Shown piece after piece: positions 1-9,545 of a stretch of 64,000 nucleotides of DNA; the first letter of the stretch is position 1; the number at the start of each line of letters is the position of its first letter. The stretch is from Methylotenera sp. (lineage in GTDB: Bacteria; Pseudomonadota; Gammaproteobacteria; Burkholderiales; Methylophilaceae). Below the pieces are notes generated by a model. The model saw only the letters and a list, made by a program, of their open reading frames with translations. It had not been told where the DNA came from and made no database searches. The stretch covers positions 186,001 to 250,000 of the forward strand of contig NZ_JAQSDZ010000001.1 in the NCBI RefSeq assembly GCF_029946165.1, read 5' to 3'. The position numbers were made by a program, and so were the translations under genes.

Positions 1-3000
1 CGAGATTGCATCTGTGTTTCAGCTTCAATTTCTAACTCGCGTAAATAAGCACGCATTCTGCTGATGCTATCAGTTAAGTCCGACGAAGACTGCTTGAAGC
101 TTTGCATCTCTCGATCCATTCGAGAGCGCATAATTGAAACTTCACCAGCCTCGTTAATTAATCTATCCAGCACGTCAGCACGCATCCGTAAGAATTGTGA
201 CTTACGCTCAGCTGAGCGCGTTGGCACAGTTGCTGTAGCCGCCACTTCTATATCTTGAATAGAAACTTTTGCACCACCAGTAATATCTTCTAGCATGTAG
301 CCAATATGATCGAACTCGACAAACATTTCATCAAAGTCATCAGCAGTGGCTTTATGACGTAGGGCGTGAATCACGCGATCTTCCATTTTGTGTACGCTGT
401 CGCCAATATTACTTTGTCCAGCCATACGCGCACTACCTTTTAAGGTATGCAAAGCACGTTGTAGAGAATCTGGATATTCGGCCTCATGTGGATTTGCTCG
501 CCAGCCACGTAAATCTCTGCCAACTTGCGGCACTAGTTCACGCGCTTCTTCAACAAACAAACCAAGCAATTCTTGATCTACAGCCAATTCTTTAAGTTTA
601 TTCACTGGGATATCAGCCAACACTGCACTATTCAATAACAATGGAGTAGCTTCAGCTTGTTCCTTAACCTCTTGTATTGCTTCAGCTATTTCATTTTCAT
701 CAATCGCAGTTGGTATAATCTCAATGGTTGCTTCATTAATTTCTTCATCCAGCTGAACTCCATCTGTTGCTAAATTTTCATAAGTATTGAGATTTTGAGC
801 CGATTGCCCGATTGCATCCGTTTGATGCTCTAGTACTGCTGCTTCGGCTTGCTGAGTTGCAATTGCTTGCATTGCCGCGGTTGATTCGCTTAAGGCAAGA
901 ATTAAGGCACGAGCTGACTTTGGATTTTTAAGCGCTTTTGCCTTTTTCAAACCATCAGCCAAAGCCTTAACTACATTGCCATATAAGGTAATATGTTGTT
1001 CAGTCCATATACTTGTATGTTCATCTAACCAACGCTCTAAAGCTCGAGCTAAATCTCCTGTTGGATTAAAACCTGCAGTGAGCGCATTGCTACCTAAGGT
1101 ATGTGCAGCACGGCAGCTATCATCCGTAGGTAACTCTGTTGAATTGACCACTAATGCTTTCTGAGCATCAACTAAAGTTTCAAGATGTTGCTGTGCTTCA
1201 GCTAAGAAAATATTAAAGAACGCCTTGCTTAATGTTCTTGTACCGCCGATGAGAACCTCTTCTTTTTGCGGCTTAGGCTTGTTTACAGCTAAATCATGTT
1301 CGAACTCTGATTCAAGTTCGGTTGCTCGTTGTTGAAACGGGGTAGGATCTAACGTAACGGTTTGATTTTCCTGTAACTCTGCTACCCAGCCAGCAAAGTC
1401 TGCGCTGACATTCTCCACAAATGCCAGTTGCTTCACCGAAGGAAAAGCTTTGCGTTCCATGACTAAATTGAGTAACTTTTCAACTGCCCAAGCTACATCA
1501 CTGATACCAAGCAAGCCGACAGTGCGACCACTACCCTTAAGTGTATGATAAGCGCGACGCACTTCAATCAAAGCTTCGCTTTCAGTTGGATTAACGCGTA
1601 AAGTTTGTAGATGTTGCGCCAAGCTTGCCAATACTTCTTCAGCTTCAGTTAAGAATATATCTTGAAGTTCTTCATCGACCGCTTTGTCTGTTACTGCTTT
1701 ATTTACATTAGCCTCTAAATCGACAACAGCCATTTCAGTTGATAAGTGAGCAGTATCTGAAATTTCGAGCACATCACCTGCAGGCAATTCACTTTCGGCT
1801 TGATCACTGTTTTCTACTAGAACATTCAGTGCTTTTGCGCCTTGCTCTAATCGCATTAAAGCGCTAGATAAAGCAGATTCAGACTCAGCCCTAATATTAG
1901 GTAGTTCTTCCGCATATAGCCCCAACATACTCAAACTTTCCGCTACCAACTCAAATTGGGAATGACTGCTAGCACCGTCAGAGTGAACTTTGAAATGCTC
2001 AACATAAACTGATGCTAATTGCGCGATTGTTTTTGGTACTGGCATTTCTAGCATATCGAAAGCAGCTGCAACTTGCTGCAAAGGTTTTGTAGTTTCGTCT
2101 AGAACAGCTACATTCTCGGGGTTTCTAAAATAGGTATCGAAGGCCTTTTCAGCACGTTGTAATTCACTAATAATTTGTTTTGCAACTGCTTGGGTCACAT
2201 TTGCATCTAAATGTTCGCTTGCAAAAGCATCTACGGCTGGTGCAAGCGTTTTACCTTCAATAATAGATTGTAAACGCGAGGTCTGCGTGGTAATTTTTTG
2301 ATCAGCCTCAGCATCCAGTTGCTGATAATACTCACCTATATATTCAAGCAAATTAAGTGAGGCAGCCACTTCAATCAATGCGCTTTCATTGATTTTAACT
2401 TTATCAGTTTGTAATGCCTTTACCGTTGCTTGAATTGCGTTAATGAGTTTGAGTACTTTTTGATTATTCAGACTGAGCAACACCATTGACAGATGGTTAA
2501 GTTTATCGGCAAAGCTATCAAAATCCATAACAGAGTTACTTGTGCTAACACTTGTCCATAAATCTTTTAGGATAGGTAAATCTGCACTAAGCTGAGCTAG
2601 TGCGGCACCCTCCGCTGCGGTTGCAGTCGTCGCACCATGTCTATCATTTGCTGGCAAAAACTCGTCTAACTCAAATAGTTTTTTTACACGGTCAATTTCA
2701 TCGCTGCTGTTATCACTAACCGCCACGTAATAAAGCAAATTACGCAATAACTGTGAAGGTGCTTTCAAATCACCTAATGACATATTGCGCAGCTGCTGAT
2801 CTAACCTGCTACACAACTTTCTTGCACCCGCTTGTTCGGCGACAGGAACTTGAGCCAAGGCATCAGTAAATGCTGTTGCTATCCACCAAAGTGTTTTTAA
2901 CGCATTTTTTTGTTGTACTTGCTGCACATTTAATATAGCCAAGCGCATCTGGTTGAGCGAGACAGGATCTTTATTTCGAAGCCAATCCAATAATGCTTTT

Positions 3001-3515
3001 TGGAAAACTGGACGCTGCTCCGAGATGAAAATGGGAATTGCAGACTCCTCAATCGGGTTGCTAGCCAAGTCCTTAGGTGCGTTATAGCTAGTATCAGGAT
3101 AGAACAAATCACTAATATCTAAAGACTCGCCTTGCAGTTCTACAAGTGGATTTAAACTTTCGTAAAGCCTTGTTGGCGTATCTTGCATACCATTTAGCAA
3201 GTCTTGTAAATATCTGGAAAGCGCATCAACAGCTTGTATAAGTGCTGTCATTACAGGCGGACTGACTTGCACCTGTAGCTTTTCTAATTTACTGGTGAGC
3301 TTTTCAATTTCAGAACAATAACGTTTACAACCTTGAAGACCGACCATATCCAAAGCGCCACTCACTTGATATAAATGGGCGGTTGTAAAACGTAGTGTGG
3401 CCACTTCGTTAGGTTTTTCCATCACTAGAATGAAACTATCATGCACTTTTTTAAGTGACTGATCAATCTCATCTTTTACCCATGACAATGGGCCAATATC
3501 AAATGTTTCAGCCAT
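1..3515 (-). CDS. chpA: ChpA/PilL-like hybrid chemotaxis kinase of the type IV pilus system (partial, C-terminus outside window)
   Basis: The frame is open from an ATG at 3515 to the window edge, giving 1171 codons without a stop. It starts MAETFDIGPLSWVKDEIDQS and has an N-terminal HPt-like segment around H47 (TAHLYQVSGALD). Further HPt-type histidine motifs lie near H657 (YHTLKGSGRTVG), H805 (AHTLGSNAL) and H1023 (LHTLKGSARMAG). The last residues seen (RELEIEAETQMQS) match the stretch of ChpA that precedes the CheA-like kinase core. The dimerisation, HATPase, CheW and receiver domains are expected beyond position 1. In the family the protein autophosphorylates on HPt domains and passes phosphate to PilG and PilH, setting twitching and surface sensing. 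Gene order pilG-H-I-J-chpA supports the call. H805 lacks the usual Lys-Gly after the histidine (HTLGSN), so that site may be altered. Confidence 0.93.
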   Translation of the reverse strand, partial: MAETFDIGPLSWVKDEIDQSLKKVHDSFILVMEKPNEVATLRFTTAHLYQVSGALDMVGLQGCKRYCSEIEKLTSKLEKLQVQVSPPVMTALIQAVDALSRYLQDLLNGMQDTPTRLYESLNPLVELQGESLDISDLFYPDTSYNAPKDLASNPIEESAIPIFISEQRPVFQKALLDWLRNKDPVSLNQMRLAILNVQQVQQKNALKTLWWIATAFTDALAQVPVAEQAGARKLCSRLDQQLRNMSLGDLKAPSQLLRNLLYYVAVSDNSSDEIDRVKKLFELDEFLPANDRHGATTATAAEGAALAQLSADLPILKDLWTSVSTSNSVMDFDSFADKLNHLSMVLLSLNNQKVLKLINAIQATVKALQTDKVKINESALIEVAASLNLLEYIGEYYQQLDAEADQKITTQTSRLQSIIEGKTLAPAVDAFASEHLDANVTQAVAKQIISELQRAEKAFDTYFRNPENVAVLDETTKPLQQVAAAFDMLEMPVPKTIAQLASVYVEHFKVHSDGASSHSQFELVAESLSMLGLYAEELPNIRAESESALSSALMRLEQGAKALNVLVENSDQAESELPAGDVLEISDTAHLSTEMAVVDLEANVNKAVTDKAVDEELQDIFLTEAEEVLASLAQHLQTLRVNPTESEALIEVRRAYHTLKGSGRTVGLLGISDVAWAVEKLLNLVMERKAFPSVKQLAFVENVSADFAGWVAELQENQTVTLDPTPFQQRATELESEFEHDLAVNKPKPQKEEVLIGGTRTLSKAFFNIFLAEAQQHLETLVDAQKALVVNSTELPTDDSCRAAHTLGSNALTAGFNPTGDLARALERWLDEHTSIWTEQHITLYGNVVKALADGLKKAKALKNPKSARALILALSESTAAMQAIATQQAEAAVLEHQTDAIGQSAQNLNTYENLATDGVQLDEEINEATIEIIPTAIDENEIAEAIQEVKEQAEATPLLLNSAVLADIPVNKLKELAVDQELLGLFVEEARELVPQVGRDLRGWRANPHEAEYPDSLQRALHTLKGSARMAGQSNIGDSVHKMEDRVIHALRHKATADDFDEMFVEFDHIGYMLEDITGGAKVSIQDIEVAATATVPTRSAERKSQFLRMRADVLDRLINEAGEVSIMRSRMDREMQSFKQSSSDLTDSISRMRAYLRELEIEAETQMQS

Positions 3516-3622
3516 TGTTTGCCCCGATTTTTTTTTGCGTCATTCTCATGGAGTTTACTTATATTCCATTGCTCTAAATTTCACAGCTAAGTGGATAGGT
3601 GCTTTTATAAATGCCGTAATGT

Positions 3623-5383
3623 TTAAAGCTTAAATCCAGCTACGGAAGAACGTAATTCTTCCGCAAGTGATGTCAGCTGACCTACAGAATCTGCAGTCAA
3701 TTGCGTACCTTCTGTTGTTTGTGTAGTAATTTCTTGAATCAACTGCATATTATTTGCAACCATAGTCGCTGATTCAGTTTGGGCATTTGTTGCAGTAGAA
3801 ATTGACTGAATTAATCGCGCCAAATTATTAGTAACGGTTTCAATTTCCGTCAGTGCCTGACCCGCAGCATCGGCAACTCGCGCCCCTTCAACTACACCCT
3901 CGGTACTTTTCTCCATCGCAACCACTGCGCCATGCGTATCTGTTTGAATGGTTTTCACAATTGCACTAATTTGTTTAGTCGCCTCAGATGAGCGTTCAGC
4001 CAAGCGTTGAACCTCCTCCGCAACCACCGTAAAACCTCGTCCCGCTTCACCAGCAGATGCCGCTTGAATCGCTGCATTCAACGCTAAAATGTTGGTCTGT
4101 TCAGTAATATCGGTAATCAACTCCACAATCTCACTAATTTCTTGTGAGCTTTCACCCAAACGTTTAATACGCTTTGAAGTCTCTTGAATTTGTGTACGAA
4201 TTTCGTTCATTCCAGAAATTGTATTCTGTACCGCTTGTGAGCCTTGCGAAGCCGCTTCTAATGAGCGCTGCGCCACTTGTGAGGCTTGGGCCGCATTACT
4301 AGAAACTTGCAGAATAGAGCGGGTCATATCAGTAACGGCATCGGTTGTTTGCATAATTTGATCTGATTGCGTTTCTGCTGCCGTCAACAATTGTGATGAT
4401 GTATCTTGCGCTACAGAGGTCGCAGAAGTCACCTGCTCCGTCGCACGGTTAATCTCTGTAACCAAATCTCTCAAACTATCAATCGTGTAATTAATAGAGT
4501 CGGCAATCGCCCCTGTAATACTATCTCGTACTTGCGCTTTTACGGTTAAATCTCCATCCGCTAAATCACCCATCTCGTCAAGCAGCTGCAAAACGGCCGC
4601 TTGGTTGTCCTGGCCTTCTTTTGCTAACTGATCCGTCAAGCCAGATGATTGAGCTACTTGTTTTTTACCAAAGAAGTACATCAAAAGTACGATAACCAAG
4701 CCGATTATTAACAACAAGAACAATACCAGCCTAATAAAGCTACTTTGAGACTCTACCAATGCTAGATTTTCACTATGCACTTCGTTAGTAAAGTTATTAG
4801 CAGTTTGCTGAGCAGCCTCAAAAGCAATTGTTAAATCTGATAACGGGGCTGATGCAGCTACAGTGCCTAATGGTAAAGCAGGTATAAAACGCGTATGTGC
4901 TACTTGGAAGAAGGCTTCTCCAGCTTTAACTGTTGCAGTTAAAGAACCTTGCAGTTTTTCATTTGTAATATTTTTTTGCCAGTAATCAGCACGTTCTTTA
5001 AATAAGGCTTCAAACTTAGCCGCATTCGCAATCGCCTTATCACGTTTATCATTATTAAAGTTTGTTGAGGCTACATAAGCTTGGTTATAGAACGCAAATG
5101 CATCCACTGGGTAAAGTGGTGGTGGTAACGCATCCGCGGTCAAATCCTGATACTGTTTCAAGCTATTGTAAACAGGTCCATTCACACGAACTTGGTTAAT
5201 CACCCAGAAGCTCAAAGCAGCAAACAATATAAAGGCAACAATTTGCAGATATAATTGTCGGAAACTGCCAGACATATTACTGGTGCTTGACGCACCAGAA
5301 CTAGCAGTTTTATTTTTTAATTTATTAAATAAATCACCTATTTGTAAAGGCAGATTTTTTACTACCGCAAGATTTAATGCCAT
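3623..5383 (-). CDS. pilJ: PilJ-like methyl-accepting chemotaxis protein of the twitching system
   Basis: Membrane receptor that signals through CheW-like PilI to the ChpA kinase. A 586-residue product has a cytoplasmic N-terminal tail, TM1 at about residues 44-62 ([18 protein letters not shown]), a periplasmic region of about 150 residues, TM2 around 215-240 ([20 protein letters not shown]), then a long MCP signalling domain. The hairpin tip reads [20 protein letters not shown], the standard kinase-contact region. I chose the ATG at 5383 because it has GGGG six bases upstream; a TTG four codons earlier is in frame but overlaps that site. The gene sits between pilI and chpA, 107 bases from the latter, as in the Pseudomonas pil-chp cluster. 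The ligand cannot be told from sequence. Confidence 0.93.
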   Translation of the reverse strand: MALNLAVVKNLPLQIGDLFNKLKNKTASSGASSTSNMSGSFRQLYLQIVAFILFAALSFWVINQVRVNGPVYNSLKQYQDLTADALPPPLYPVDAFAFYNQAYVASTNFNNDKRDKAIANAAKFEALFKERADYWQKNITNEKLQGSLTATVKAGEAFFQVAHTRFIPALPLGTVAASAPLSDLTIAFEAAQQTANNFTNEVHSENLALVESQSSFIRLVLFLLLIIGLVIVLLMYFFGKKQVAQSSGLTDQLAKEGQDNQAAVLQLLDEMGDLADGDLTVKAQVRDSITGAIADSINYTIDSLRDLVTEINRATEQVTSATSVAQDTSSQLLTAAETQSDQIMQTTDAVTDMTRSILQVSSNAAQASQVAQRSLEAASQGSQAVQNTISGMNEIRTQIQETSKRIKRLGESSQEISEIVELITDITEQTNILALNAAIQAASAGEAGRGFTVVAEEVQRLAERSSEATKQISAIVKTIQTDTHGAVVAMEKSTEGVVEGARVADAAGQALTEIETVTNNLARLIQSISTATNAQTESATMVANNMQLIQEITTQTTEGTQLTADSVGQLTSLAEELRSSVAGFKL

Positions 5384-5457
5384 TTTCAACCCCAATTCAC
5401 AGAATTATTCTGCTTTATAAAAATAATCATCATGCTTTAATATTTACTAAACTACTG

Positions 5458-5991
5458 CTAACTTATAGTTGGCTGAATAAATGCCTTATCCTGTACTAAT
5501 GCTTCAACATTTAGCTCGAACCATTCGTTTTTATCAATATCTTCGTACGAATTTTGACTCAAAAACATGTCTTTATTCTTATTTTTTTTTGCTACAGGCT
5601 TGAGCATCATTGCTTCTACACTACGTAATCCCACCAAGCTATCTATCACTACGGCGACCTGTGTTGTCACTTCTGAATTGATAAGCACGATGCGGTTATT
5701 GCTAGACTTTGGAGTCGGAGGCAAGCCCATAAATTGTGCTAAATCAGTAATGTTGTACAAGTTACCTCGCACGTTAGCTACGCCCAAAAACCAAGGTAAT
5801 GTTAGTGGAACCTGCTGCATAGGTGGCAAAGGTAAAACCTCGCTAACCTCATGCAAATTAATGAGCACTCTTTTAGTACCTACCATAACGCCTAAACGTG
5901 AGGTTGAAACAGCCCCACCTTTTGCGGTTGCTTCTTTAAGCCGTAAAAGAATTGCTTCTTGAAATTCTCGTAGATTAGAGGTTTTAGCCAT
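5458..5991 (-). CDS. pilI: PilI, CheW-like coupling protein
   Basis: A 177-residue CheW-domain protein that links the PilJ receptor to the ChpA kinase. The CheW fold is recognisable from VGTKRVLINLHEVSEVLPLP near the start of the domain, then WFLGVANVRGNLYNITDLAQF (the typical G-hNhRG-hhhshhDL pattern) and a closing IDSLVGLRSVEAM segment. It lies between pilH (46 bases upstream) and pilJ (74 bases downstream) on the same strand, so co-transcription is likely. The Shine-Dalgarno sequence in front of the ATG at 5991 is weak. A generic chemotaxis CheW is the alternative, but the neighbours decide for the pilus system. Confidence 0.92.
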   Translation of the reverse strand: MAKTSNLREFQEAILLRLKEATAKGGAVSTSRLGVMVGTKRVLINLHEVSEVLPLPPMQQVPLTLPWFLGVANVRGNLYNITDLAQFMGLPPTPKSSNNRIVLINSEVTTQVAVVIDSLVGLRSVEAMMLKPVAKKNKNKDMFLSQNSYEDIDKNEWFELNVEALVQDKAFIQPTIS

Positions 5992-6037
5992 AGCTATGAG
6001 GTCAACTTATCAGTAAAACGGATTATAAAAACTGCTT

Positions 6038-6403
6038 TTATTCTAAAGTTTTAATTAACGATAACAAATCAGCACTCACTACTGGCTTTGTTACACAAGC
6101 TTTGGCACCCATCTTTAAAGCCCAAGCTAAATCTGTTGCCTGTGATTTACCTGTGCAAAGAATCACTGGAATATGTGCAGTCGCTGCATCTTTAGTCAAT
6201 GTTCGCGTCACTTGAAAGCCTGTTAGACCAGGCATCACTACATCACACAAAATCAAATCTGGATGTTTAACAGCTACTTTAGTTAAACACTCCTCACCAC
6301 TTTCCGCACCAATTACGGTGTAACCTGCAGTTTCTAATAACTCGGTTAAAAAGAATCTATCTGTAGCTGAGTCATCAACGACTAAAATTGTTTGAATTGC
6401 CAT
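6038..6403 (-). CDS. pilH: PilH-like single-domain response regulator
   Basis: A 121-residue stand-alone receiver domain. It begins MAIQTILVVDDSATDRFF (acidic pair), holds the phospho-acceptor in LILCDVVMPGLTGFQ, the conserved Thr region in VILCTGKSQATD and the Lys in CVTKPVV. No output domain is present, so it acts by protein contact, as CheY does. In the Pil-Chp family PilH works with PilG to set the retraction/extension balance of type IV pili. A good ribosome site (AGAGGAA) precedes the ATG. Its start is two bases from the pilG stop, so the two are surely co-translated. Confidence 0.93.
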   Translation of the reverse strand: MAIQTILVVDDSATDRFFLTELLETAGYTVIGAESGEECLTKVAVKHPDLILCDVVMPGLTGFQVTRTLTKDAATAHIPVILCTGKSQATDLAWALKMGAKACVTKPVVSADLLSLIKTLE

Positions 6404-6405
6404 AT

Positions 6406-6870
6406 TTATTCCTCTTGTGAGTTTGCTCTACTAATTGAAGCATAAGTCTGCACTGCTTCTAATAACGTTTCTTGTGTGAAAGGCTTAGTAAGGTATTGAT
6501 CAGAACCTACCATGCGACCGCGCGCGCGATCGAATAAGCCGTCCTTGCTTGAAAGCATGATGACGGGGGTGCTTTTGTAACGTGCATTTCTTTTGATAAG
6601 CGAACAGGTTTGGTAGCCATCGAGCCTAGGCATCATGATGTCAACAAAAATAATATCTGGGTGTTCGTTTGAAATTTTGGCTAATGCATCAAACCCATCT
6701 TCGGCCAAAATGACTGAGCATCCTGAGTTTTTGAGAAATATTTCAGCACTACGACGTATCGTATTGCTGTCATCAATGACCATTACTTTAATTGCCGATA
6801 ACTGCTCTATAGTCAGTTTTTGTTGCAATTCTTTACCTGTCATTTCTTGACTTGGCTTTTTTTGGCTCAC
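6406..6870 (-). CDS. pilG: PilG-like single-domain response regulator
   Basis: First gene of the pil-chp operon, a CheY-like receiver of about 154 residues with a short N-terminal extension (SQKKPSQEMTGKELQQKL) before IKVMVIDDSNTIRRSAEIFL. The phospho-acceptor lies in IIFVDIMMPRLDGYQ and the conserved Lys in YLTKPFTQE. Motifs such as SNTIRRSAEIFL and PRLDGYQTCSLIK are typical of PilG. I place the start at GTG 6870, because AGGGGAG stands at a normal distance from it. A TTG two codons upstream would sit on top of that site, and an ATG lies further in at about 6843. Confidence 0.92.
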   Translation of the reverse strand: MSQKKPSQEMTGKELQQKLTIEQLSAIKVMVIDDSNTIRRSAEIFLKNSGCSVILAEDGFDALAKISNEHPDIIFVDIMMPRLDGYQTCSLIKRNARYKSTPVIMLSSKDGLFDRARGRMVGSDQYLTKPFTQETLLEAVQTYASISRANSQEE

Positions 6871-7175
6871 CAGCAAGCTCCCCTATTCATGCGCAATACT
6901 CAAATTTGACCATGCTATTGCGCTAATTATTTCCCATTGTATATACAGAATCATCTAATAAGCAATAGGTTTAAAAAACATATGCAATATATTAACTTAT
7001 ATAGGTATTATCTAAATTTGATTAAAAACAAATCTATCAATAAAAATTATTACATTTCCGATATGGGTAGCATATAATAATTTGTTAACAAATGTTACAA
7101 ATTATAACAACTATATTAAAAGTACCCTTACCGGTACTTAGGGTTTGATGTGTAACTAAAACTTAAGGGATGAGC
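6871..7175. promoter_or_regulatory. Divergent intergenic region between pilG operon and FIST gene
   Basis: About 305 bases, very AT-rich, with no credible gene. It must hold the promoter of the pil-chp operon (minus) and that of the FIST gene (plus). The only ordered structure I see near the plus-strand gene is a 6-base inverted repeat AGTACC/GGTACT at about 7121-7138, some 40 bases before the start codon, which could be an operator. No clear consensus -35/-10 pair could be fixed on either strand. Confidence 0.4.
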
Positions 7176-8327
7176 ATGATAGTAAAACAAGAATCTTTGA
7201 CAGCTAAAATGACATTAAAAGATCTGCCTGCAGCCTCACCTCTGCCTATGGCAAACTTAGTATTGGTATTTGGCTCAGTAAAACGCTTTGGCGACTCGAA
7301 GTTAGATAGCATATTAAAAAACCGCTATCCTGCAGCACAAATTATTGGTTGCTCAACCTCTGGCGAAATATCAGCTGACGGCGTTTTTGATGACAGCTTG
7401 CAAATTACCGCTGTATTGTGGGAGAAAACTATACAGCGCGTGACGCATACCAAAATGACAAGCATGCAAAACTCCTATGAAACTGCGGTGGATTTAGCAC
7501 GCCAACTTAAATCTGACGACTTAAAAGCGGTATTAGTTTATTCCGACGGATTAAACGTAAACGGTTCAGAGCTTTTAGAAGGTTTTAAAAGCGTGCTGGG
7601 CGACACTCCACTGATGGGCGGCATGGCTGGAGATGGTTTTAATTTCAGTCAAACTGTGCAAATTTTCAATGAGACTATTTCTAACGGCCTAGTCATTGCT
7701 GTTGGTTTATATGGCAAAAATTTAGTGGCGGCAACAGGCGTAGGTAGAGGCTGGAAACCATATGGCCCACCGCGTAAAGTGACCAGATCTGAAAAGAACG
7801 TGGTTTTAGAGCTTGATGGCAAACCCGCCCTGCCTCTCTACAATATGTACATAGGGGCACATACAGCAAAAGGTTTACCTGGCAGCGGCTTGAATTTTCC
7901 TTTTGCCATTATTGAAGAAGGTAAACGCGATATTGAGAAAATTCGCACCTTATTAGCTATCGACAGTGCTAAAAATAGCTTAACTTTCGCGGGTAACGTA
8001 GATGAAGGTGAAACCGTGCGGTTCTGCCAAGCTACTCATGACAGATTAGTTGAAGGCGCAGGTGATGCTGCACATTTAGTCACCAACCAAGCCAGTACCA
8101 ATCAAACAGGCTTAGCCATTTGTGTGAGCTGTGTGGGCCGTAAAGGTGTAATGGCGGAATTAGTAGTTGACGAAGTGAAACTGGTCAAGCAGATTTTGGG
8201 CTCCCAAACGGCGATTACAGGTTTCTATTCTTATGGCGAATTTGCACCTCGCCCAGACACTAGCGATAGTGTATTGCATAACCAAACGATGACAATTGGT
8301 TATCTAAGTGAAGATTTATTCGCTTAA
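7176..8327 (+). CDS. FIST domain sensory protein
   Basis: A 383-residue soluble protein with the FIST_N then FIST_C arrangement. Recognisable pieces are VLVFGSVKRFGD, PAAQIIGCSTSGEIS (the GCSTAGEI-like signature), LMGGMAGDG and, in the C-terminal half, GFYSYGEFAP. FIST domains are predicted small-ligand (possibly amino acid) sensors usually tied to signal transduction. No kinase, cyclase or MCP is fused here. The gene is divergent from the pil-chp operon, so a role in taxis or surface signalling is only an inference. Two in-frame ATGs occur at 7170 and 7176; the second is preferred since AAGGGA lies five bases ahead of it, while the first overlaps that site. Confidence 0.85.
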   Translation: MIVKQESLTAKMTLKDLPAASPLPMANLVLVFGSVKRFGDSKLDSILKNRYPAAQIIGCSTSGEISADGVFDDSLQITAVLWEKTIQRVTHTKMTSMQNSYETAVDLARQLKSDDLKAVLVYSDGLNVNGSELLEGFKSVLGDTPLMGGMAGDGFNFSQTVQIFNETISNGLVIAVGLYGKNLVAATGVGRGWKPYGPPRKVTRSEKNVVLELDGKPALPLYNMYIGAHTAKGLPGSGLNFPFAIIEEGKRDIEKIRTLLAIDSAKNSLTFAGNVDEGETVRFCQATHDRLVEGAGDAAHLVTNQASTNQTGLAICVSCVGRKGVMAELVVDEVKLVKQILGSQTAITGFYSYGEFAPRPDTSDSVLHNQTMTIGYLSEDLFA

Positions 8328-8393
8328 CTATACTGCTTACAAATTAAAAAGACCCTATTAAAACAAGGGATTAAGCAGCAATAATTATTAAAC

Positions 8394-8421
8394 GCTCAGT
8401 GCAAACTGGGCATTTTTGTTT
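8394..8421 (+). terminator. Rho-independent terminator after FIST gene
   Basis: Seven-base stem GCTCAGT/ACTGGGC (one G-U) with a GCAA tetraloop, followed directly by ATTTTTGTTTT. It lies 66 bases after the FIST stop codon and separates it from tpx. Confidence 0.7.
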
Positions 8422-8476
8422 TATGATAGCGGGTCTAGCATTTCTATTCAAAACCCACAAAAAGAGGAAAATCATT

Positions 8477-8980
8477 ATGACAAATTCAGTCACTTTAAAA
8501 GGCGGAGCCGTTTCAATTGGCGGTAATTTTCCACAAAAAGGCCAAACAGCCCCAGATTTTCAACTTGCTGATGCAAAACGCAATATGGTTGGTCTTGATG
8601 CATTCACTGGTAAACGTAAGGTGCTAAACATATTTCCAAGTATTGATACTCCAACATGCGCAAGTTCAGTGCGAACTTTCAATCAAAAAGCGGGCAGCAT
8701 AAACAATACAGTTGTACTGTGCATTTCAGCTGACTTGCCTTTCGCCCAAAGCCGTTTCTGCGGCGCTGAAGGTGTTGAAAACGTAGTGAATTTATCTACA
8801 TTCCGTGATACTGCAAAATTTGCAAAAGATTACGGTGTGCAAATTTTAGATAGCAGCTTAGCAGGCTTAACAACACGTGCAGTTGTAGTGTTAGACGAGA
8901 ATAATAAGGTGTTACATAGTCAATTGGTGGCAGAAATTGCTGATGAGCCTGACTATGATGCGGCATTAGCTAGCTTGTAA
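8477..8980 (+). CDS. tpx: Thiol peroxidase Tpx (atypical 2-Cys peroxiredoxin)
   Basis: A 167-residue protein of normal Tpx length that reduces hydrogen and alkyl peroxides with thioredoxin as electron donor. The peroxidatic cysteine is C61 in [16 protein letters not shown], and the resolving cysteine is C95 in [14 protein letters not shown]; these match the Cys61/Cys95 pair of E. coli Tpx. The start ATG at 8477 follows AGAGGAAA; an in-frame ATG at 8399 would add an unlikely 26-residue extension overlapping the preceding terminator. It is monocistronic, bounded by terminators on both sides. Confidence 0.95.
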   Translation: MTNSVTLKGGAVSIGGNFPQKGQTAPDFQLADAKRNMVGLDAFTGKRKVLNIFPSIDTPTCASSVRTFNQKAGSINNTVVLCISADLPFAQSRFCGAEGVENVVNLSTFRDTAKFAKDYGVQILDSSLAGLTTRAVVVLDENNKVLHSQLVAEIADEPDYDAALASL

Positions 8981-9019
8981 TTCTTAACCATTAAATACTA
9001 AAAAGTATTTAATCAACTA

Positions 9020-9058
9020 CCCTGTAAGCCTTTAGTTAAAAAGGTTACAGGGCATTTT
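9020..9058 (+). terminator. Rho-independent terminator after tpx
   Basis: Stem CCCTGTAA-(G)-CCTTT paired with AAAGG-TTACAGGG, loop AGTTAA, then CATTTTTA. Forty bases beyond the tpx stop and just ahead of the convergent MazG-like gene; it could work in both directions less well on the minus side. Confidence 0.8.
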
Positions 9059-9068
9059 TATTAGCCTG

Positions 9069-9422
9069 TTATAAATACTCCGTATATCTAGCGTTACTGC
9101 CTCGCGACTTTTCTACTGGATACTTTTTTGCGTTCAGTTCAATTTTAGCATTCGCAGCCTCAATTAAATCAATCTTTAAAACTTCAGCAATTCTTAGTAA
9201 ATAAACAAAAGTATCAGCCAGCTCATGACTAACAGCCTCCCGCTTTTCGGGCGTTAACTGTTGACTTTCTTGAGGCGTATCCCATTGAAACTGCTCAACT
9301 AATTCCGCGGCTTCAACAATCATCGCCATTGCTAGATTCTTTGGCGTATGAAACTGCGCCCAATCACGCTCGGTGACAAATTGATCAATCTTGTCGCGTA
9401 AATTATCCAGTGAATCAGTCAT
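9069..9422 (-). CDS. MazG-like nucleotide pyrophosphohydrolase (dCTPase type)
   Basis: A 117-residue all-alpha NTP pyrophosphatase. The metal-binding helices are visible as MIVEAAELVEQFQW (ExxE) and HELADTFVYLLRIAEVL (ExxD), and the protein has the WxxFHTPKNLAMA opening typical of the small RS21-C6/dCTP pyrophosphatase branch rather than full-length MazG. The expected role is hydrolysis of (modified) dNTPs to monophosphates to keep the nucleotide pool clean. Start ATG at 9422 has AGGAG five bases upstream; a GTG at 9428 is in frame but too close to that site. Confidence 0.85.
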   Translation of the reverse strand: MTDSLDNLRDKIDQFVTERDWAQFHTPKNLAMAMIVEAAELVEQFQWDTPQESQQLTPEKREAVSHELADTFVYLLRIAEVLKIDLIEAANAKIELNAKKYPVEKSRGSNARYTEYL

Positions 9423-9452
9423 GAACACTCCTATTAATCATCTGATGCCAAA

Positions 9453-9514
9453 TGTAGGAGCGACTTTTAGTCGCGATTGCAATATCGCTATCGCGACTAA
9501 AAGTCGCTCCTACA
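9453..9514. repeat. REP-type palindrome, perfect 25-bp inverted repeat
   Basis: Left arm 9453-9477 begins TGTAGGAGCGACTTTTAGTC; the right arm 9490-9514 is its exact reverse complement; a 12-base loop lies between. It fills the gap between the MazG-like gene and the RNA methyltransferase gene. The TGTAGGAGCG opening is shared with the palindrome at 37194-37253, so both belong to the same broad family of REP sequences. Confidence 0.85.
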
Positions 9515-9545
9515 ACAAACATTTCTATTGGTGGCAAAGTTAATT

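Noticed and set aside
8399-8476. Upstream extension of Tpx by 26 residues.
   Set aside because: It would overlap the terminator of the FIST gene, and the ATG at 8477 has a proper ribosome site and gives normal family length.
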